64,000 bases of DNA from positions 3,038,001-3,102,000 of the forward strand of contig OX485803.1 in assembly GCA_950295325.1 (NCBI GenBank), given 5' to 3'. A model generated the notes under the pieces. That model searched no databases. It was not told where the DNA came from and saw nothing but the letters and a program-made list of their open reading frames with translations. This DNA is from Polytrichum commune (Eukaryota > Streptophyta > Polytrichopsida > Polytrichales > Polytrichaceae). The position numbers and the translations under genes were made by a program. Each line of letters opens with the position of its first letter. Within the stretch, counting starts at the first letter, position 1. Positions 35,458-48,024 of this stretch are shown one piece after another.

Positions 35458-37083
35458 AGCGCCATGTAAACGGCTGATCTGAGCTGCCATTTCTAATGAC
35501 TCTTGCATGATTGTTGTAATACAAGTATCCGGCTCCATGTCTTCTATTGTGTCGTCCTTGTTTGTAACTTCTTCTATTTGGGATGCTTCCTCCTTGAAAA
35601 GTGGTGTTGATAAATTTGCGCACAAGGCAGCCTCTTGAAAATCATGTTGAAAAACTTTAGCAATGTCACATTGTTCCCATCCAATTTGTACCATTTGTTT
35701 TTTGTAAATGCTAAGCCAAGCCTCATACAACCATAAACATAGGAGAGGTTTTAAAACACTTAGCTTAGAATCGAGCTTGATGTTTTATTCCTCCCCTGAA
35801 TCTAATTGTTGAGATATTTGATTCATGCTCCATTTGTCGTATTGGACCCGAAAGGCATATTTGAAAGGTCGTTGGAGGATAACATCTGCTGGCTGTAAAA
35901 CACTTATGCAGTTGGTAGGAACAAATATTGTTTTCACTAAGGGATGAATCAATTTCAACCATGTAAGAAATGTTGTAGAGGTATGAACGGACCAGCAGTC
36001 AATCAACCAAATAAGAGGAGTATGGATGGGGAGTCCAAAAATCTCTATTTATTTGAGTCTGTAGGGTTGAAGTATTTCTTTAACAAATGCCTTGCAAGAG
36101 TCAAGATTGGACCAATGGTTGCTAGTGTGTGTGATGTGCCACCCAGCTTCTTCACACGTTTGTCGACCTAGGTTCATAGGAGGTAAACTTCTATTTGTTG
36201 TTCCTGTGAAAATGACTTAAAAAGGTAAAATATTACCCGATAATGAAGATGAAACCGCTACTGTAACTTGTCTTTTGTCTTCAATTCCAATCACAGCCAC
36301 ATGTTTAGATCCTCTCATTTTCCAAGTTCTTGTTCCACCTGTTGGAACAAGATGGACTCCGGTCTGATCTCTGTTTACCACTAACTCACATGGGACATTG
36401 TAGCACTTAACCAAGTAGGCTATCCGTTGGTTCATCCTCAAACCTTGTAGCTCCCAATCTTTTGGTAATTTGTTTGCTGCTGTAGTAGCTTTTCTAAAAG
36501 ACCAATTTAACTCTTTTCTAGCAAATGCCCTCACCCAACTAAGTGATACCTTGAATAAAGTTGAGCTTTCTTGAACAAGTAGATCTAGAGCCCTCTTTTG
36601 AATAAAGGGGATGATGAGATTGCGGATTGATCTTGTATAGAGAGGTTGTCCCGCCTTCCTATGTGCATGTAGCATCTCAATGACAGCTTCCTTTAATTCT
36701 TGATGATTGGATAAAATAGAACAATGTTGGTTTCCTCCACGGAAATGGGAAGATCCTTCATCTACATATTTCTTGTAAGCATCTTTGAGTTCTCATGTAG
36801 ATGTGAACCACTCATACATACTGCTTCTAGCTAGCTTCTCATAAGTGCCATAGCTCTCTACCGGTTTCTTGTACATCATCTTCAAGTACTTCCATGCATT
36901 GTTGATGTTTCTATGTTTTCTAACAGCAGCATAAATGGGATCCCAAAGAGAAGGCTCAAACCAATTAGTGTAATGACCCCTAACTTTGAATTTTTTGGAA
37001 GTTGGCTCCTCTTCTTCCACTTTAGGAGTCAACAACGTTGCCTCCAATGTGCCTCGTGGCCTTCCAACTGGACGCTTCACCAC
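35458..37083 (-). pseudogene. pogo/Tc5-type transposase, interrupted
   Basis: Reading from 37083 downward, MVKRPVGRPRGTLEATLL gives an AT-hook-like GRPRG. A helix-turn-helix region follows, then a CENP-B-type second helix-turn-helix (SWVRAFARKELNWSFRKAT near 36490). The catalytic DDE/D domain then appears: Asp in VVNRDQTGVHLVP, Asp in LIDCWSVHTSTTF, Asp in VLQPADVILQRPFK, with KRQVTVAVSSSLSGNILPF between the first two. All three acidic residues are present. In-frame stops near 36790, 36210 and 36045 split the frame into four parts. The C-terminal part (35455-35730) is acidic. DNA cleavage and strand transfer at TA sites is known for the family. Confidence 0.85.
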
Positions 37084-37602
37084 TTCTACTTACAAAGTTG
37101 TTTCCTCGTCCATCTTAGTCTTTAGAGTCTCAAAATCACTTACCACTGACTGTTGCATCTCTTCTTTGGAAATTGACATGAAAATACTACTCAAAGTCTT
37201 TGACTTGAACTAAAAGCTCAAACAAGCAAAGCAACGGGAACACTCAAAATTTCACCAAACACACTTCAAAGCTCAAACACATGAAAAGAATGTTCAAAGG
37301 AGCCTCAAACCCTGATTAGGGAAAGTAGGTTTAGGTTAAGTTCAACTAAGCCGTCACCTCTTCTGCAATTAGGTTAAACAACATCAAATTTTAAGGCATT
37401 TGAATATTTTTGAGAATGAGAAAATATTCATTTGTAATAATTGAATAAATTTCACATGTACATTCTTACTTATAGCCAATTTTTTTTTAAAATGTAGCAA
37501 AGTTAATTTTTAAAATTTAAAATTTTTTTAGCCGAATGCATTTTTTCTACTTTAATTAATTATTTGGCTAACATGTGTCGAACCAGCTATGAACCTACGG
37601 TA

Positions 37603-40035
37603 GACGTTGTGGTCCGATGAGACTGAACCTAGCAGCGACAAGCATTTTCGGCACGGTCAAACACTGGCCAGCCACATCAATGCAGGGCATTCATGTGAAT
37701 GAACCTCGAGAGGAAGGACGGTCCGCGATAGGGTTGAAGGCAGAAGGCAAAGCCGCCTTCAATTGAAGATACATAGGCTCGATACACAAACTCCATCGTT
37801 GGATGTACGAAGAAGGGGCAAACATGGCGAACGTTGAAGCAACAACGACTGAATTCTATAAGTTTGCCCAACCAAGTTTTACAGGAGAGGTAGTCCGAGC
37901 CGATCAATTCGCCTCGTTCCCGTGGGGCGAAGCTTATTTAAGAGGATTATGAAAAAACAATGAGGAGCCCGGAACTGTGTTCCGGATCGAAGCCAAAGGT
38001 GAAGAGGAAATGGACCCCGTAATCAAACGAATGTGGCACATAATAAGAGAAGGAGATAAAAATCAGGGCCCATGATATGATCAGATAACATATCGGATCT
38101 TAAAGCAATGTGACAAAATTCCGCTAACGAAATGGTTAATAAACACATTTCGTGTTCAAACCAAACTGGGTCTAATATATCCCGCATACAAATTAGGATT
38201 CGTATTCTATATTCCGAAACCCAGGGCCCCAGACATAAGGGCTCCAAACCTATGACCGGTAACATTGTTACCGGTATTTCTTAAGATCCTGAGCAAATAT
38301 ATAACCTTCGTGGCGTACGAAGCGATGACGAAAATAAGAAGGGAGACATATTCACACACACCCTTTACATTCCAAATGGGCGTAAATCCGGGCGTGGCAG
38401 GAAGTCAAGACGCGAATTTGAAATCGACGGCAATGTTGGAGAATAATTGATAGAATCGAAATAAGTTGTTTTTCTTATTTACGGACTTCAAAGGGGCATT
38501 CATGTCCCTGCCTCTCGGCTTGATAATGAAGACAATCGATATCTTGCCGATATGCCCGATCCTTCGAAGAATGTGGAAAAAAACGGCAAGTGGAAACCAA
38601 ATCCAGCTGATTGTGAACGGTGAGGCGTCGGAGCTAATTACAATAAAGAAGGGAGTCGCACAGGGCAATACAATTAGCCCTTCACCTTCACAGTCGTGAA
38701 AGAAACGGTTGCGAAATATGTAGTACGCAAATGTAAGGGGTTAAGATAGCAGGCATCAAGATGAAAGATATGGATTATCTGGGCGATGAAATCCGTATCG
38801 CCGATACTGAAGAGGACATAAGAAAAATGGTGAAAATCTAGAGCGAATTCGCGAATTGGGCTGGGATGAAATTTGGCATCCACAAGTGCGCGTACTGGGG
38901 CGCGATTTCGTGAAGGGATAAGGGGAGGAGGTCACCCTCAGAAACTTCATCATGTACAGAGAGGCAGTCCTGCAATTTGAAGGGTTAGAAGTCTTCAAAT
39001 ACCTAAGAGAGCAATACCCTCCCGTGTCTATGAAACCAACCAGAAGTCAATAACAGCTTGCGAGCCAAATGAGAAAAGGCGGGAGGCATATGAAGGAAAA
39101 ATGGCCCTTGCCAAATATAAGACGAGGGTAGCACAACTGGATACACCAAGAATCTAGAAGTTACATTATGCAAGAAAATTGGACTTCTTGTCGCAAGTGG
39201 CATGACCGCTTATTGAGATATTGTGTCCGATGAACCCCCCGCCTAATTACAACCTAGATGAAACAACTAGGATTTAACATGACGTGGTACAAAAGATATT
39301 CGGGTGGCCCGTAAGAGGAGAGAATAAAAGACATCTCGAAATAAGCACAAATTACCTTGGATTAAAGCTATCCAACTTCAAGACGATAAGATACTCGATG
39401 TTGGTAAACACGGCGTATACCTTCATCCACAACTTAGACTTACAAATAAAAATATTGTTTAAACATATGGCGGAAGAAGCATGAATAGCAACCGGAAAAC
39501 CGTGGGCTCCACGGGGCAAGATATTTATGGACTATGACGTAATACATGAAAACCCGGTGCGAGACGTAAATACGCAAACGAAGGGTCTTCCGTATTCGAA
39601 GCCCACGCGGACAGACCCGAAGGGAAGACAGAAAATTGACACAAGGGGCAAACATCCAGTTCCTCTATCACGCATGTCAGACCATCGGAGTTAGAATCAC
39701 GGCGGATGGCCTCTTCAAGGTTGATACCAGAAACGGAGATCTAGAAGGACGCAAAAATATGAAGGTAATCAGAAACCTAAACAACAGAATAGGCCCACAC
39801 ACGCGCAGGCTATGTTGAATAATAAGAAGCTCGAATTTAAAGAGTACACGAAGGAGGCGGTAAGGTATCGCGATGGACAAAAGCTCGTCGAAAAGATCGC
39901 TTCAAAGCAATTTGCACACGAAGGATTGCAGGCATCAAGCAGCCGCAAGTGGATCTGAACGTCTTGTCTCGATCTGCTGGAGTACAAGACAACAATCGGA
40001 GTTGCATTCAACATTCTGCTGGTGAAGTCAGTGGT
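37603..40035 (+). pseudogene. LINE reverse transcriptase pseudogene
   Basis: Translation in shifting plus-strand frames gives DQITYRILKQCDKIPLTKW near 38085, PVTLLPVFLKILSKYI near 38260, and FTDFKGAFMS near 38478, followed by GVAQGNTISPS near 38655. It continues with YLGDEIRIADTEEDIRKM near 38770 and FANWAGMKFGIHKCAYWG near 38850. These are LINE reverse transcriptase motifs in order, with YLGDE at the place of the catalytic (Y/F)xDD; its Gly departs from the consensus. Downstream, a conserved-looking tail (NYLGLKLSNFKTIRYSML near 39350) has no domain I can name. Several stops and frame changes show it is not functional. Confidence 0.75.
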
Positions 40036-40043
40036 GAACATGT

Positions 40044-40104
40044 GACTATGTAAACTATATATCACTATGACATCTCTACATAGTAAACTATATATCACTA
40101 TGTA
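40044..40104. repeat. 35-bp direct duplication
   Basis: AAACTATATATCACTATG occurs at about 40052 and again at about 40085, each preceded by a GTA-type context. It is a short local tandem duplication just after the LINE end. Confidence 0.7.
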
Positions 40105-40232
40105 TGGTCCATATTTTGTGATGTTTTTTGATAATTTACTATGTCATGTCACAGGAGCTTACTACATACAGTTATTAACAAGTATCGGTTTTACCAGGGT
40201 TTACTAGAGGTACACCCGCTTATGGTATTCAA

Positions 40233-40411
40233 TGTCACTTACTATTTGGAGTTAGATTGTGCTGTAAATTTTTACTGTAGATTTCATTTCTTGCCAACAA
40301 AGGTCAAATTGGTTGTTTGGACATTATGGAACATTAAAATCTTTACTTGGTAAAAATATACATCAACAATATAATGTTATAGCAATGCATAACTCCAAAT
40401 AGTACGTGACA
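40233..40411. mobile_element. MITE family 5-like, copy 2
   Basis: TGTCACTTACTATTTGGAGT at the left end is mirrored by CTCCAAATAGTACGTGACA at the right end. The interior matches 50800-50935 (GTTGTTTGG, ACATTAAAATCTTTACTTGG, AATGTTATAGCA). The TTACTATTYGGAGTTA core links it to the copies at 30.5 and 57.6 kb. Confidence 0.7.
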
Positions 40412-41026
40412 CTAAATACCATAAACATTGTAGTGATGTGAAGAGTAAAGATTAAATAATGTTGGTTGCTTGAACTATCTTTGAATATTAACCATATTGT
40501 TCTTTATTGACTAGTGCTATGGTTGGTATATTTGTGCATTCTACATCATATGACAATTTGTAGTGAAGTGCAAATTATCCTAGACTACACTTATGACTTG
40601 TGCTAGTGCCTTGACGACCTGATATGGCAAAACTATAAACTCGGTATATGGAGGAGCTCAGACTAACTCTGTTATGCAATATTGTCATTGGCCTTTGACA
40701 CACAATGATGTACTTGGAACATGAACAGGGAAATGTGATAAATGAGAATAAGATATGTGGAGATACTAGAGTAGACATGTTTGCACAATGGCGTTTGTGA
40801 AGCCTATTGGTTATGACAAAAGTTTGAAATATGACACATTGTTCTAACTAACTCTTTTTAGCAACAGGAAAGTTGATAACTTTATGAAGTTGGGAATGGT
40901 AGCAGTAAATTGGAAGATCCTGTGTGAACATAGCTTGTTACAGTGCAAGGGAAAGGATGATGTCCTACAGGGTCCACCAGTTATGAAAAATCCATGACTC
41001 AAGCCAGGGTCTTAATTGCAACCTTT

Positions 41027-44000
41027 CTACAATACTCCAAAGAAAGGGTTGACTATGGCAGAATTGAGCTCAGAGCCTGCAGTATTGAGCAACATTGGAT
41101 CCACTTTCTCCCGAGGTATAACAAGAAAATCATCCCCTTCCTTCTGAAATCCGCAGAGCTGAAGAAATTCAACTCCACCTTTCAGGCTCCCGACCCTTTC
41201 CTGCAGAAGTCAATGAGATACATGCCTTTCAGTCTTTTGCTCCTGCAAGAAAACTGCAGAGAAGTCGAGATGATAAAAAGGAGGGTATGATGTGGAGCAC
41301 CTGAAATGTGGCATTTGTCAATCGTATTTTGCGAAATTTTTCCTCATCTGGAGAGCGTGCAACGTTGCCCACATAGGTCAGAAGTGTTTGAAAGGCTCTC
41401 TTAACCTTGGCATCCTCCTCCTGTAACGTACCAAAGCAACATCAGTCTTCCAATCGTGTCAAAGGTAATTTGCTAGATACGGCACAAGAGATCTAGTCTC
41501 ACAGCAGGAAGATATATCATAACGTCATCCTCAGGATCCATCCACTATTTCTGTTCCTGAGGCAATGTGACATCATCCTTGCCACATAAGGCAGCTGTGA
41601 GGGACTTCCATTGCAGTTATAGATCATAACATGGGAAGTGTGACTGTCCCATACATCATGTCAGTACATTGTTTTAGCATTCCACAAAAAAGAGGAAACA
41701 GCAGGCTAACACGCTAGAAACAAAGAAAAGAAAGACAGACATGCTCCATCGACTATGCAACTGTTTAAAGATACTAAGCACAAGTAAGGACACTCAGAAA
41801 TGACCTTATGGGCCTGCTTCAACCCTCGCAAGCATTCCCGCATGTGCTCTGCCTTTGACGCTGGTCTTAAAGGTACAAAAGGCTGTCTCAAATACATATA
41901 GAAAGCATCACATCTGTTAGATTTGCAAGTTTAACCCTTAAAGTAGGATCACAGTACAAACTATATACACAATTTCAACAAGCCTCACCAAGTTTTTAAA
42001 TTCATAGTTTCATTTAGTACATTATCTTATATCAAGGAGAAAATTCAAAATATACTCATATGTGACATTGATGGTCATTATAATAAGTACATATATGCAT
42101 CCAAGGGCACCCAAGTTGTGTATTTGACGCCATAAGGTATTCACCTGATAATGACCCTCAACAATCAAGATTTCAAACCATGCAAAAACTCCAGTTTTAC
42201 ATTGCAGTAACATTCAAAATTATTAGCTCTAACTTGTTGTATAGTTTTTTTAAAGTAAGCAGGAGCCCACACATCTAGACATGATATACCAAATAATGGA
42301 AAAACGATGCACATTGTAACAAAATGAGGTCCACAAGCCAAATCTACATAGACTAGTTACTACTACCTTCTTCTCTTCTTGTGGAGGCGGGGCAGCATCT
42401 GCAGGTTTTGGTTCTTCTGGAGGCAGCCCTAACTTCCGCCGCCTCTCTGCCTGAATCACAAAGACAGTCATATTTAGTGTGAATATGCAAAGGTGTTACC
42501 TTGTCAAAGATAGTAGTGAAAGACTCACCTATAGACGTAAAATGTTAATCAACAATGAGCTTAACCTTTAATCAAATAATCAATTGTAATTGACTAGAAT
42601 GTCACCCAATAGCACCTCTTGCTTTCCCAGCCTATAGGTAATGCTAATCAATCCTGTGTACCTCCAAAGAACCTACAGACTGCAAGGTACTAAGGAGTAT
42701 ACAAGTTTCATAATGAGCATCTGGACACGTGACAATATCAAATTTAAGTTAGTTCATCCTTCTGCCTGAACTAGAAATTCCAGCAAACCGGATCTTCTAA
42801 GATAAGCGGAGATTGAGCTTATTGTTCTCTTCCCTTATTCGCTGCCCATGAGTCAATCTCAAACTTAAGTAGGTGCAAAAATACGAAAGGGTCTTCACAA
42901 ATATTTGATAGACTTAGGTCTTCCTTCTGTCCAGCTAAGTACGGAAATGTCCAAGACAACCATACCACATGACGAGTAGCGATCTCCTATGCATCAAAGT
43001 AGAGTGTTGAGACTTGAGGTCACCTTGAAGTGGCAAGGTGTGCAATTGAGGAGATATTAGCTGGCAAGCATGAAATCTACAACGTTAAGATTTTCTTTGG
43101 AGGTACTCAAATTTGATGGGAATCCTGTGCTTCACTAGTTTTCCTATCAAATTGTAATGAAAGTGAAAAACATCAAATGACGCGTGTGTTCCTGTAGATT
43201 GCCTTGAAATGCAACTAAAATTTTGAAATTTCAAGGCTACACCTCTCTTATGCTGCTCAAAAGAGAAGGGAAGTTACAATACTTGAGGAACCTTAGCCCT
43301 GAAAGTGGAGATCCCAGAATGACAACTCAGGTGGCACTTAGCATGTGAGGTGCTGAAGTCAGAATCATTCATCTACAAATACTAGGTTAGGTGCATTATT
43401 ACCTTATCTTCCTCAAGTTTTTGCCGAATCTTCTCCCTAGCACGCCTCTCTTCATCTTTCTCAGCCTTCCTCAAAATTATTAACCTGTGTTTTTAAGGAG
43501 GAGAAAGTTCAACCACCGGAGGTACAACTCAACAATTTTCCCTGCAAGGGAGCTATATACCTGATAACAAAAATACAATCATCCTGAATACACAAAACCT
43601 TCTACATCTCTCCTAACTTTCTATTCTGTCACAAATTAGGCTGCAAGTTAGGATTCCTCTGAATACCTCTGCCTCTCCTGTTGTTCTTCAATGCGTCTAG
43701 CTTCCTGCAGCTCCTTACCTATCCGAATGCGTTCCTGATAACAAACCCCACACAAGGTCAGGATCCCAACATCAGAACAGTCTAGTATGGGCAAGTTGAA
43801 ATAAAATACTTCAATTAGATATCTGAAGAATTTTTCTTTCATCCAAACGTTTTTACTGTAGCTTATATAGCAAGACGTAGCCAGCCTGGATAAACATCCG
43901 CTACACTTACCTTTTCCCTCTCTCTCTCCATACGTTTCTCTTCTTCTTCCTTCTTTTTCTTGGCTCTCATTCTGCAGGACAAGTACACAGAAAGTCGTAG

Positions 44001-47000
44001 AAATCAGGTCAACATTTTAGAAAGTATTAATGCTCCTTGATGTAAGCATAGTTCACCCATGGAGGTAAAGGACTAGAAACAGAGTGTTCACAAATGATAA
44101 ACCATCAAAAGGGACAACAGTCCATATAGAAGATGATAAAAATCAAGGAGACAGAACTCTTACACGAGCTCTTGTGCCTTTGCTTTGGCCTCTTCTGGAG
44201 TCAGCAATGACTGCATAGATGTGCTTGTATCAGCAGCAACCTAGATTAAGACAACCAGCAGTATATTTATATTAACTTTGTTAGGATGTAAAATCAATTA
44301 CTTTTAGTATAACCTGATCACCAAGAGCAAGCTCACTCTATGTCCCACAAGAAATATGGTATAGGAATATGGCACTTGTCCAATGTAGTCATAATCAAGA
44401 CAGATGATACAATGTCAATGGTAATTAGGAGACTGTCACTGTAGACCATTTCCAATAGCAACTTTACTTTAAACCAAGCATCCAGCAAATAGATCAAAAC
44501 ACAAATTTACCAGTGGCATCTCATCAATATCAGGGTCATTCTCATGTTCCACAATCCAATTAACTGCAGCTTCAACACTGTTGCCCCCTGCATAGAATCA
44601 ATCTACACATTAGAACAACTTTCAAGTAATGTATGAAGTAAATGGATTTCCAAACAGATAGTAAATACAGCTCAATAGGACTTGCATGTATTATAATAGA
44701 CTCCAGATGAAAGAGTCATATGCAACATGTAGATGTGGGACAACCTGAACACAGTCTTGTGTTAATTATGCAAGTTGCGTGCTTGAAACTTTAGCCCATT
44801 ACAGCATGAGTCTTACTTTCTGTTTAACAATGTTACTTCTAAAAAAATACATGCCCTCTTCCTTGATTTCAAGGACAGTTCACAGCAGTAGAACCTGAGA
44901 AGTGGAGGGCACGAGTAGAGCGTGCAACAGAAAATCCCATAAATTCAAGTTCTGCCAAGAGTTCCTTATTGACCTCCGGTGCAATCATCTCTGCAATAGC
45001 CAGTACATTAAAAACTCATAAATGTCAGATACAAAGCATCTCTAGATTCTGACATAATCTAAAAGTCCTGTGAAACTCCAGAACCTGCAATAGAAACAAA
45101 TGAATACAATCAAATCCAACTAGACTGCAACTCTCAAGGCATGCAGCATGGTGTAGAGAGTATGAATGTGAATAACACCAGATACATGTTGCTACATCCA
45201 AGTTACATTAGAAGTACATCAGATGAAGTGCAAATCTACCTTAGCGTTTCAATCCTTCATTAAGCTTGACACCACTCATATAAAACTATACTATTTCTAG
45301 CAGCCTGTGCAGGATAGGAATGTGCTGGAAATCAAGAGCTCAATAACTAAGTTGTCCAGACAGTTAGGAGAACTTTTTCTGTGAAAAGGAGAAGAAACTC
45401 AGCATCAGTGTGCACTAGGACTCAGATGAACTCTGGTAGTGAACAACACCTGCAGGCTTGTCAGCATCAGCACCATCACTTGTACCACTTGATCCAGCAA
45501 CGGGCTTCTCCAGCACGATAGGCTTTGCTGATTCTGCTGTCTTATCTGCATATTCAGAGTGGCCTGTCCTTTTCGTATGCAAATCTTGCTCCTGTACATG
45601 TTAACCATGAAAGGTGATGACAATCGATTGCTCACAATCACAATCAATTAATCTCTGCTCTCTGTCATGATCACATATCAGTTGCAGACATTCAAAGTAT
45701 AGCAGAAGCAACATGTATTTACCCACCCAGTTTTCTCATATGAACTCAACCAACCTTCACAACTTAAACAACATGACAGCATCTGTGAACTGCCAAGAAA
45801 CACAAATGACAGAATATCATAGAGTAATAATGGAGGTAGACAGCAAGACGTACCGTTTTTGTACGGCATGGCTTTCCGCATGTGGTACACACCAGATTGA
45901 GAACCTGATTACAACATACAACTTGGGTTGTCAATGTGTATCAATTACAGTGAATCCAGGATGACCTGAACTTCTAAGTTGACTTCCTCGATGCACTAAT
46001 GATTCAAGGAACTCTAATCCAGAGACACACTCAGAAATCAAGGGTATTACATTTTCCCTGCTGCAAGATGGATCGAGAAGTGGACTCGATGCAAACTTTT
46101 GTAGTGCAAGACACAGAAGAAGGACAACATATCGATTGTAGACATCTCATTGTAACACACTTCAATAAACATAATGACCTATTATGAGGAGCTCTACATT
46201 CTATCCAAAGCATTAACAGGACCAACACATGTTTGGGCCGATGCGATCACTTCTGGAGGTCACAAAGGTCGAATGTTTCAGAAACTCACGGCAACAAACT
46301 CATTCATGGCGGCCAGGACCAAACTACTGTCTTCGGAAGAAGACAGAAGAATTCATGAAGAAAGAGTTCAAATGTACAGAAGAGAAGACCTGGATGTCTA
46401 AAGGTCACAAGTGACCATATGCTTCTCAATTTCTCTTGACAAAAGTCCAGAAAGCACATGTAGGCGCGAATACTAATCTGAAAGATACTGGATGGTTAGA
46501 AGAAGATTGATTACTGACAGCAACTCTTAAGAAAGGGCAGTCGAAAGTTAATAGGCTGAGATTAATATGGCAATTGGACCAGTTTCTCGCATCTTTTGCC
46601 TTGTAAATCACGGTCGGATTAATTTAGGCGAAAGAAAAAAAGCTCTTAAGAGCTTTGAGCTCCCCTGGAATTCTGAAGTAAAGGATGTTAAGAAGCTCCA
46701 GAAATTCGCAAAGAAATAGTTTAAATGTACAGAAGAGAATACCTAGATGTTTGAAGGTCACAAGTGATCATATGCTTCTCAATTTTTCTTGACAAAAGTC
46801 CACAAAGCACATGAAGGATCGGATACCGATCCCAAATATACTGGATAGTCCACAAAAAGATTGATTATCAACAGAAACTCTTAAGAAAAGACGGTCGAAG
46901 GTTAATAAGCTGAGATTTACATCGAAATTAGACCAATTTCTCGCATCCTCCTTGCCTTGCAAATCGCGATCGGATTGATTGAGGCAAAAGCAAAAGCTCT

Positions 47001-47485
47001 TGAGAGCTTGGAGCACCCCTGGAATTCTGAAGTGACGACATGTTAAGAAGCTCCAGAATGCTTCACACTGCTTTATCACTGGATCAATTCGAAGGGCTTG
47101 TTCGTCATCCTCGAATTAAGGACAAGACTGCAGACCTACTTTCCACGTCTTTCTCCTCCACCGCCAAATGATGAAAAGGAGACACACACATACAGAGCTC
47201 GAACAAGCATAGGTTTCTTCCCAAAAAAAAAGGGATCACCATCGTCAACTTTGGGTAACACATGTTTCACACTCCCTGTGCAGGGGGAGTCGAGTCGATC
47301 GCGGAACTTAAAAGTGGACAGACAGACAGAATGACGAATGAAATGGAATGGCGGAGAGTTTTGTAAATTACAGCTTCTGTGGATTCCTGAAAATTAGCAT
47401 GACCGGTAAGCTCTGCATGCTCCTGCGCCTCTTCCACGCTGCGCAACTGCACCTTGCAATCCCCGCACTCCAAAGAAAGCGCCAT
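41027..47485 (-). CDS. two-zinc-finger, UBA and PUB domain protein, 13 exons, complete
   Basis: Exons in transcript order: 47372-47485, 45854-45904, 45450-45591, 44895-44990, 44511-44587, 44164-44240, 43911-43971, 43667-43734, 43403-43484, 42367-42450, 41805-41882, 41301-41420, 41027-41200. All junctions are GT-AG and keep phase. They total 1224 nt (407 residues). It resembles Arabidopsis At1g04850 from memory, in order and length. C2H2 fingers: C7, C10, H23, H29 and C44, C47, H60, H66. The UBA domain is at about 107-150, with an MGF loop and [18 protein letters not shown] Glu/Lys/Arg-rich coiled coil runs about 185-265, then a Pro-rich linker. A PUB domain fills about 317-400 ([32 protein letters not shown]). 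UBA binds ubiquitin; PUB domains bind Cdc48/p97 tails. A cytosolic proteasome or Cdc48 adaptor role is inferred. Confidence 0.92.
46346..47053. repeat. 353-bp tandem duplication in intron 1 of the UBA/PUB gene
   Basis: Two units about 85-90 percent alike by eye lie head to tail (ATGTACAGAAGAGAA at 46372 and 46725). Both include GGTCACAAGTGA(C/T)CATATGC, CTTGACAAAAGTCCA, ACTCTTAAGAAA, TTTCTCGCATC and CCCTGGAATTCTGAAGT. Both fit inside the first intron (45905-47371), so the splice frame is untouched. Confidence 0.8.
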
Positions 47486-47514
47486 AGCTGCACCTCCGTG
47501 GAGCTGTCTTCTGC

Positions 47515-47570
47515 CTCTGCTCCCTTCCCTTCCCTTCCCTTCCCTTCCCCTTCCAGCCCAAGTTTCCCTA
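47515..47570 (-). promoter_or_regulatory. purine-rich (GGGAA)n tract at the 5' end of the UBA/PUB gene
   Basis: On the plus strand a (CCCTT)n run covers about 47523-47555, just upstream of the start codon at 47485. On the transcribed strand it is a GGGAA-type purine tract, plausible as 5' leader or core promoter sequence. No TATA box was identified with confidence. Confidence 0.35.
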
Positions 47571-47922
47571 GCTAGACCTCCCTGCTCTTTACTTAAGGCT
47601 AACCCCGAGCCTAATCATGATTAACTTAAGTGGGCTCTTAACCCTTAACTTCCCATGCTTATGAAAGGGTCGTTTTGAGTGCATTTCGTTGTGGAGTTTT
47701 CATGGACAAGTTTTGTGGTGAAAATGGGATTTGTCTGTAGGGTCTTGAAATACGGGAGATGAGCTACAACGAGGAAAAAATGGGCATAAATAACTCCTAG
47801 GATTATTAGATTATAACAATTGAAGAAAGGGATGCACAAGAAAATGTCATGTTTTATAATTTCAAATAAATCTTGGACCAATCAAATTCACTTAGGAAAT
47901 GAGCATAATGTTTGTGTGATCC

Positions 47923-48024
47923 TCCCTTTGTCCTGTGGGCATCGGGTTATTGACATTACGAACGGACACTTTATTCACGCCGGCCCCTACCCCAGGGACC
48001 GGAGTTTCTATCTATCTATCTATC
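47923..48024 (+). mobile_element. 5'-truncated SINE copy with perfect target duplication
   Basis: The 102-bp body matches the 3' end of the SINE at 3448-3821 (GTGGGCATCGGGTTATTG-like, GGACACTTTATTCACGCC, GACCGGAGTTTCTATC) and ends in (TCTA)n. TTTGTGTGATCC flanks it exactly on both sides (47911-47922 and 48025-48036). A perfect 12-bp duplication points to a comparatively recent insertion by LINE-type target priming, with the usual 5' truncation. Confidence 0.92.

Larger units (their letters stand above)
33769..37600 (-). mobile_element. Tc1/mariner superfamily (pogo-like) DNA transposon, 3.83 kb
   Basis: Terminal inverted repeats of 26 bp with one mismatch start CCGTAGGTTCATAGCTGG at both ends. 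TA duplications flank them (33767-33768 and 37601-37602), the hallmark of the superfamily. The transposase lies on the minus strand in the right-hand half. The left third holds a CTCCGCAG-rich minisatellite. The element sits inside the 5' coding part of the plus-strand LINE, so it is younger than that LINE. The ends are well preserved while the transposase has a few stops, so it is probably non-autonomous now. Confidence 0.9.
32930..40035 (+). mobile_element. second LINE family, plus strand, split by a DNA transposon
   Basis: The 5' part (about 32930-33766) holds a basic Lys/Arg-rich open stretch, possibly an ORF1-like or linker region. The 3' part (37603 to about 40035) holds the reverse transcriptase. 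The two parts were joined before the transposon at 33769-37600 inserted. The family differs from the 4.4-12.4 kb LINEs: it is GC-richer, on the other strand, and I see no RNase H. Borders are approximate, and no poly(A) tail or target duplication was found. Confidence 0.7.
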
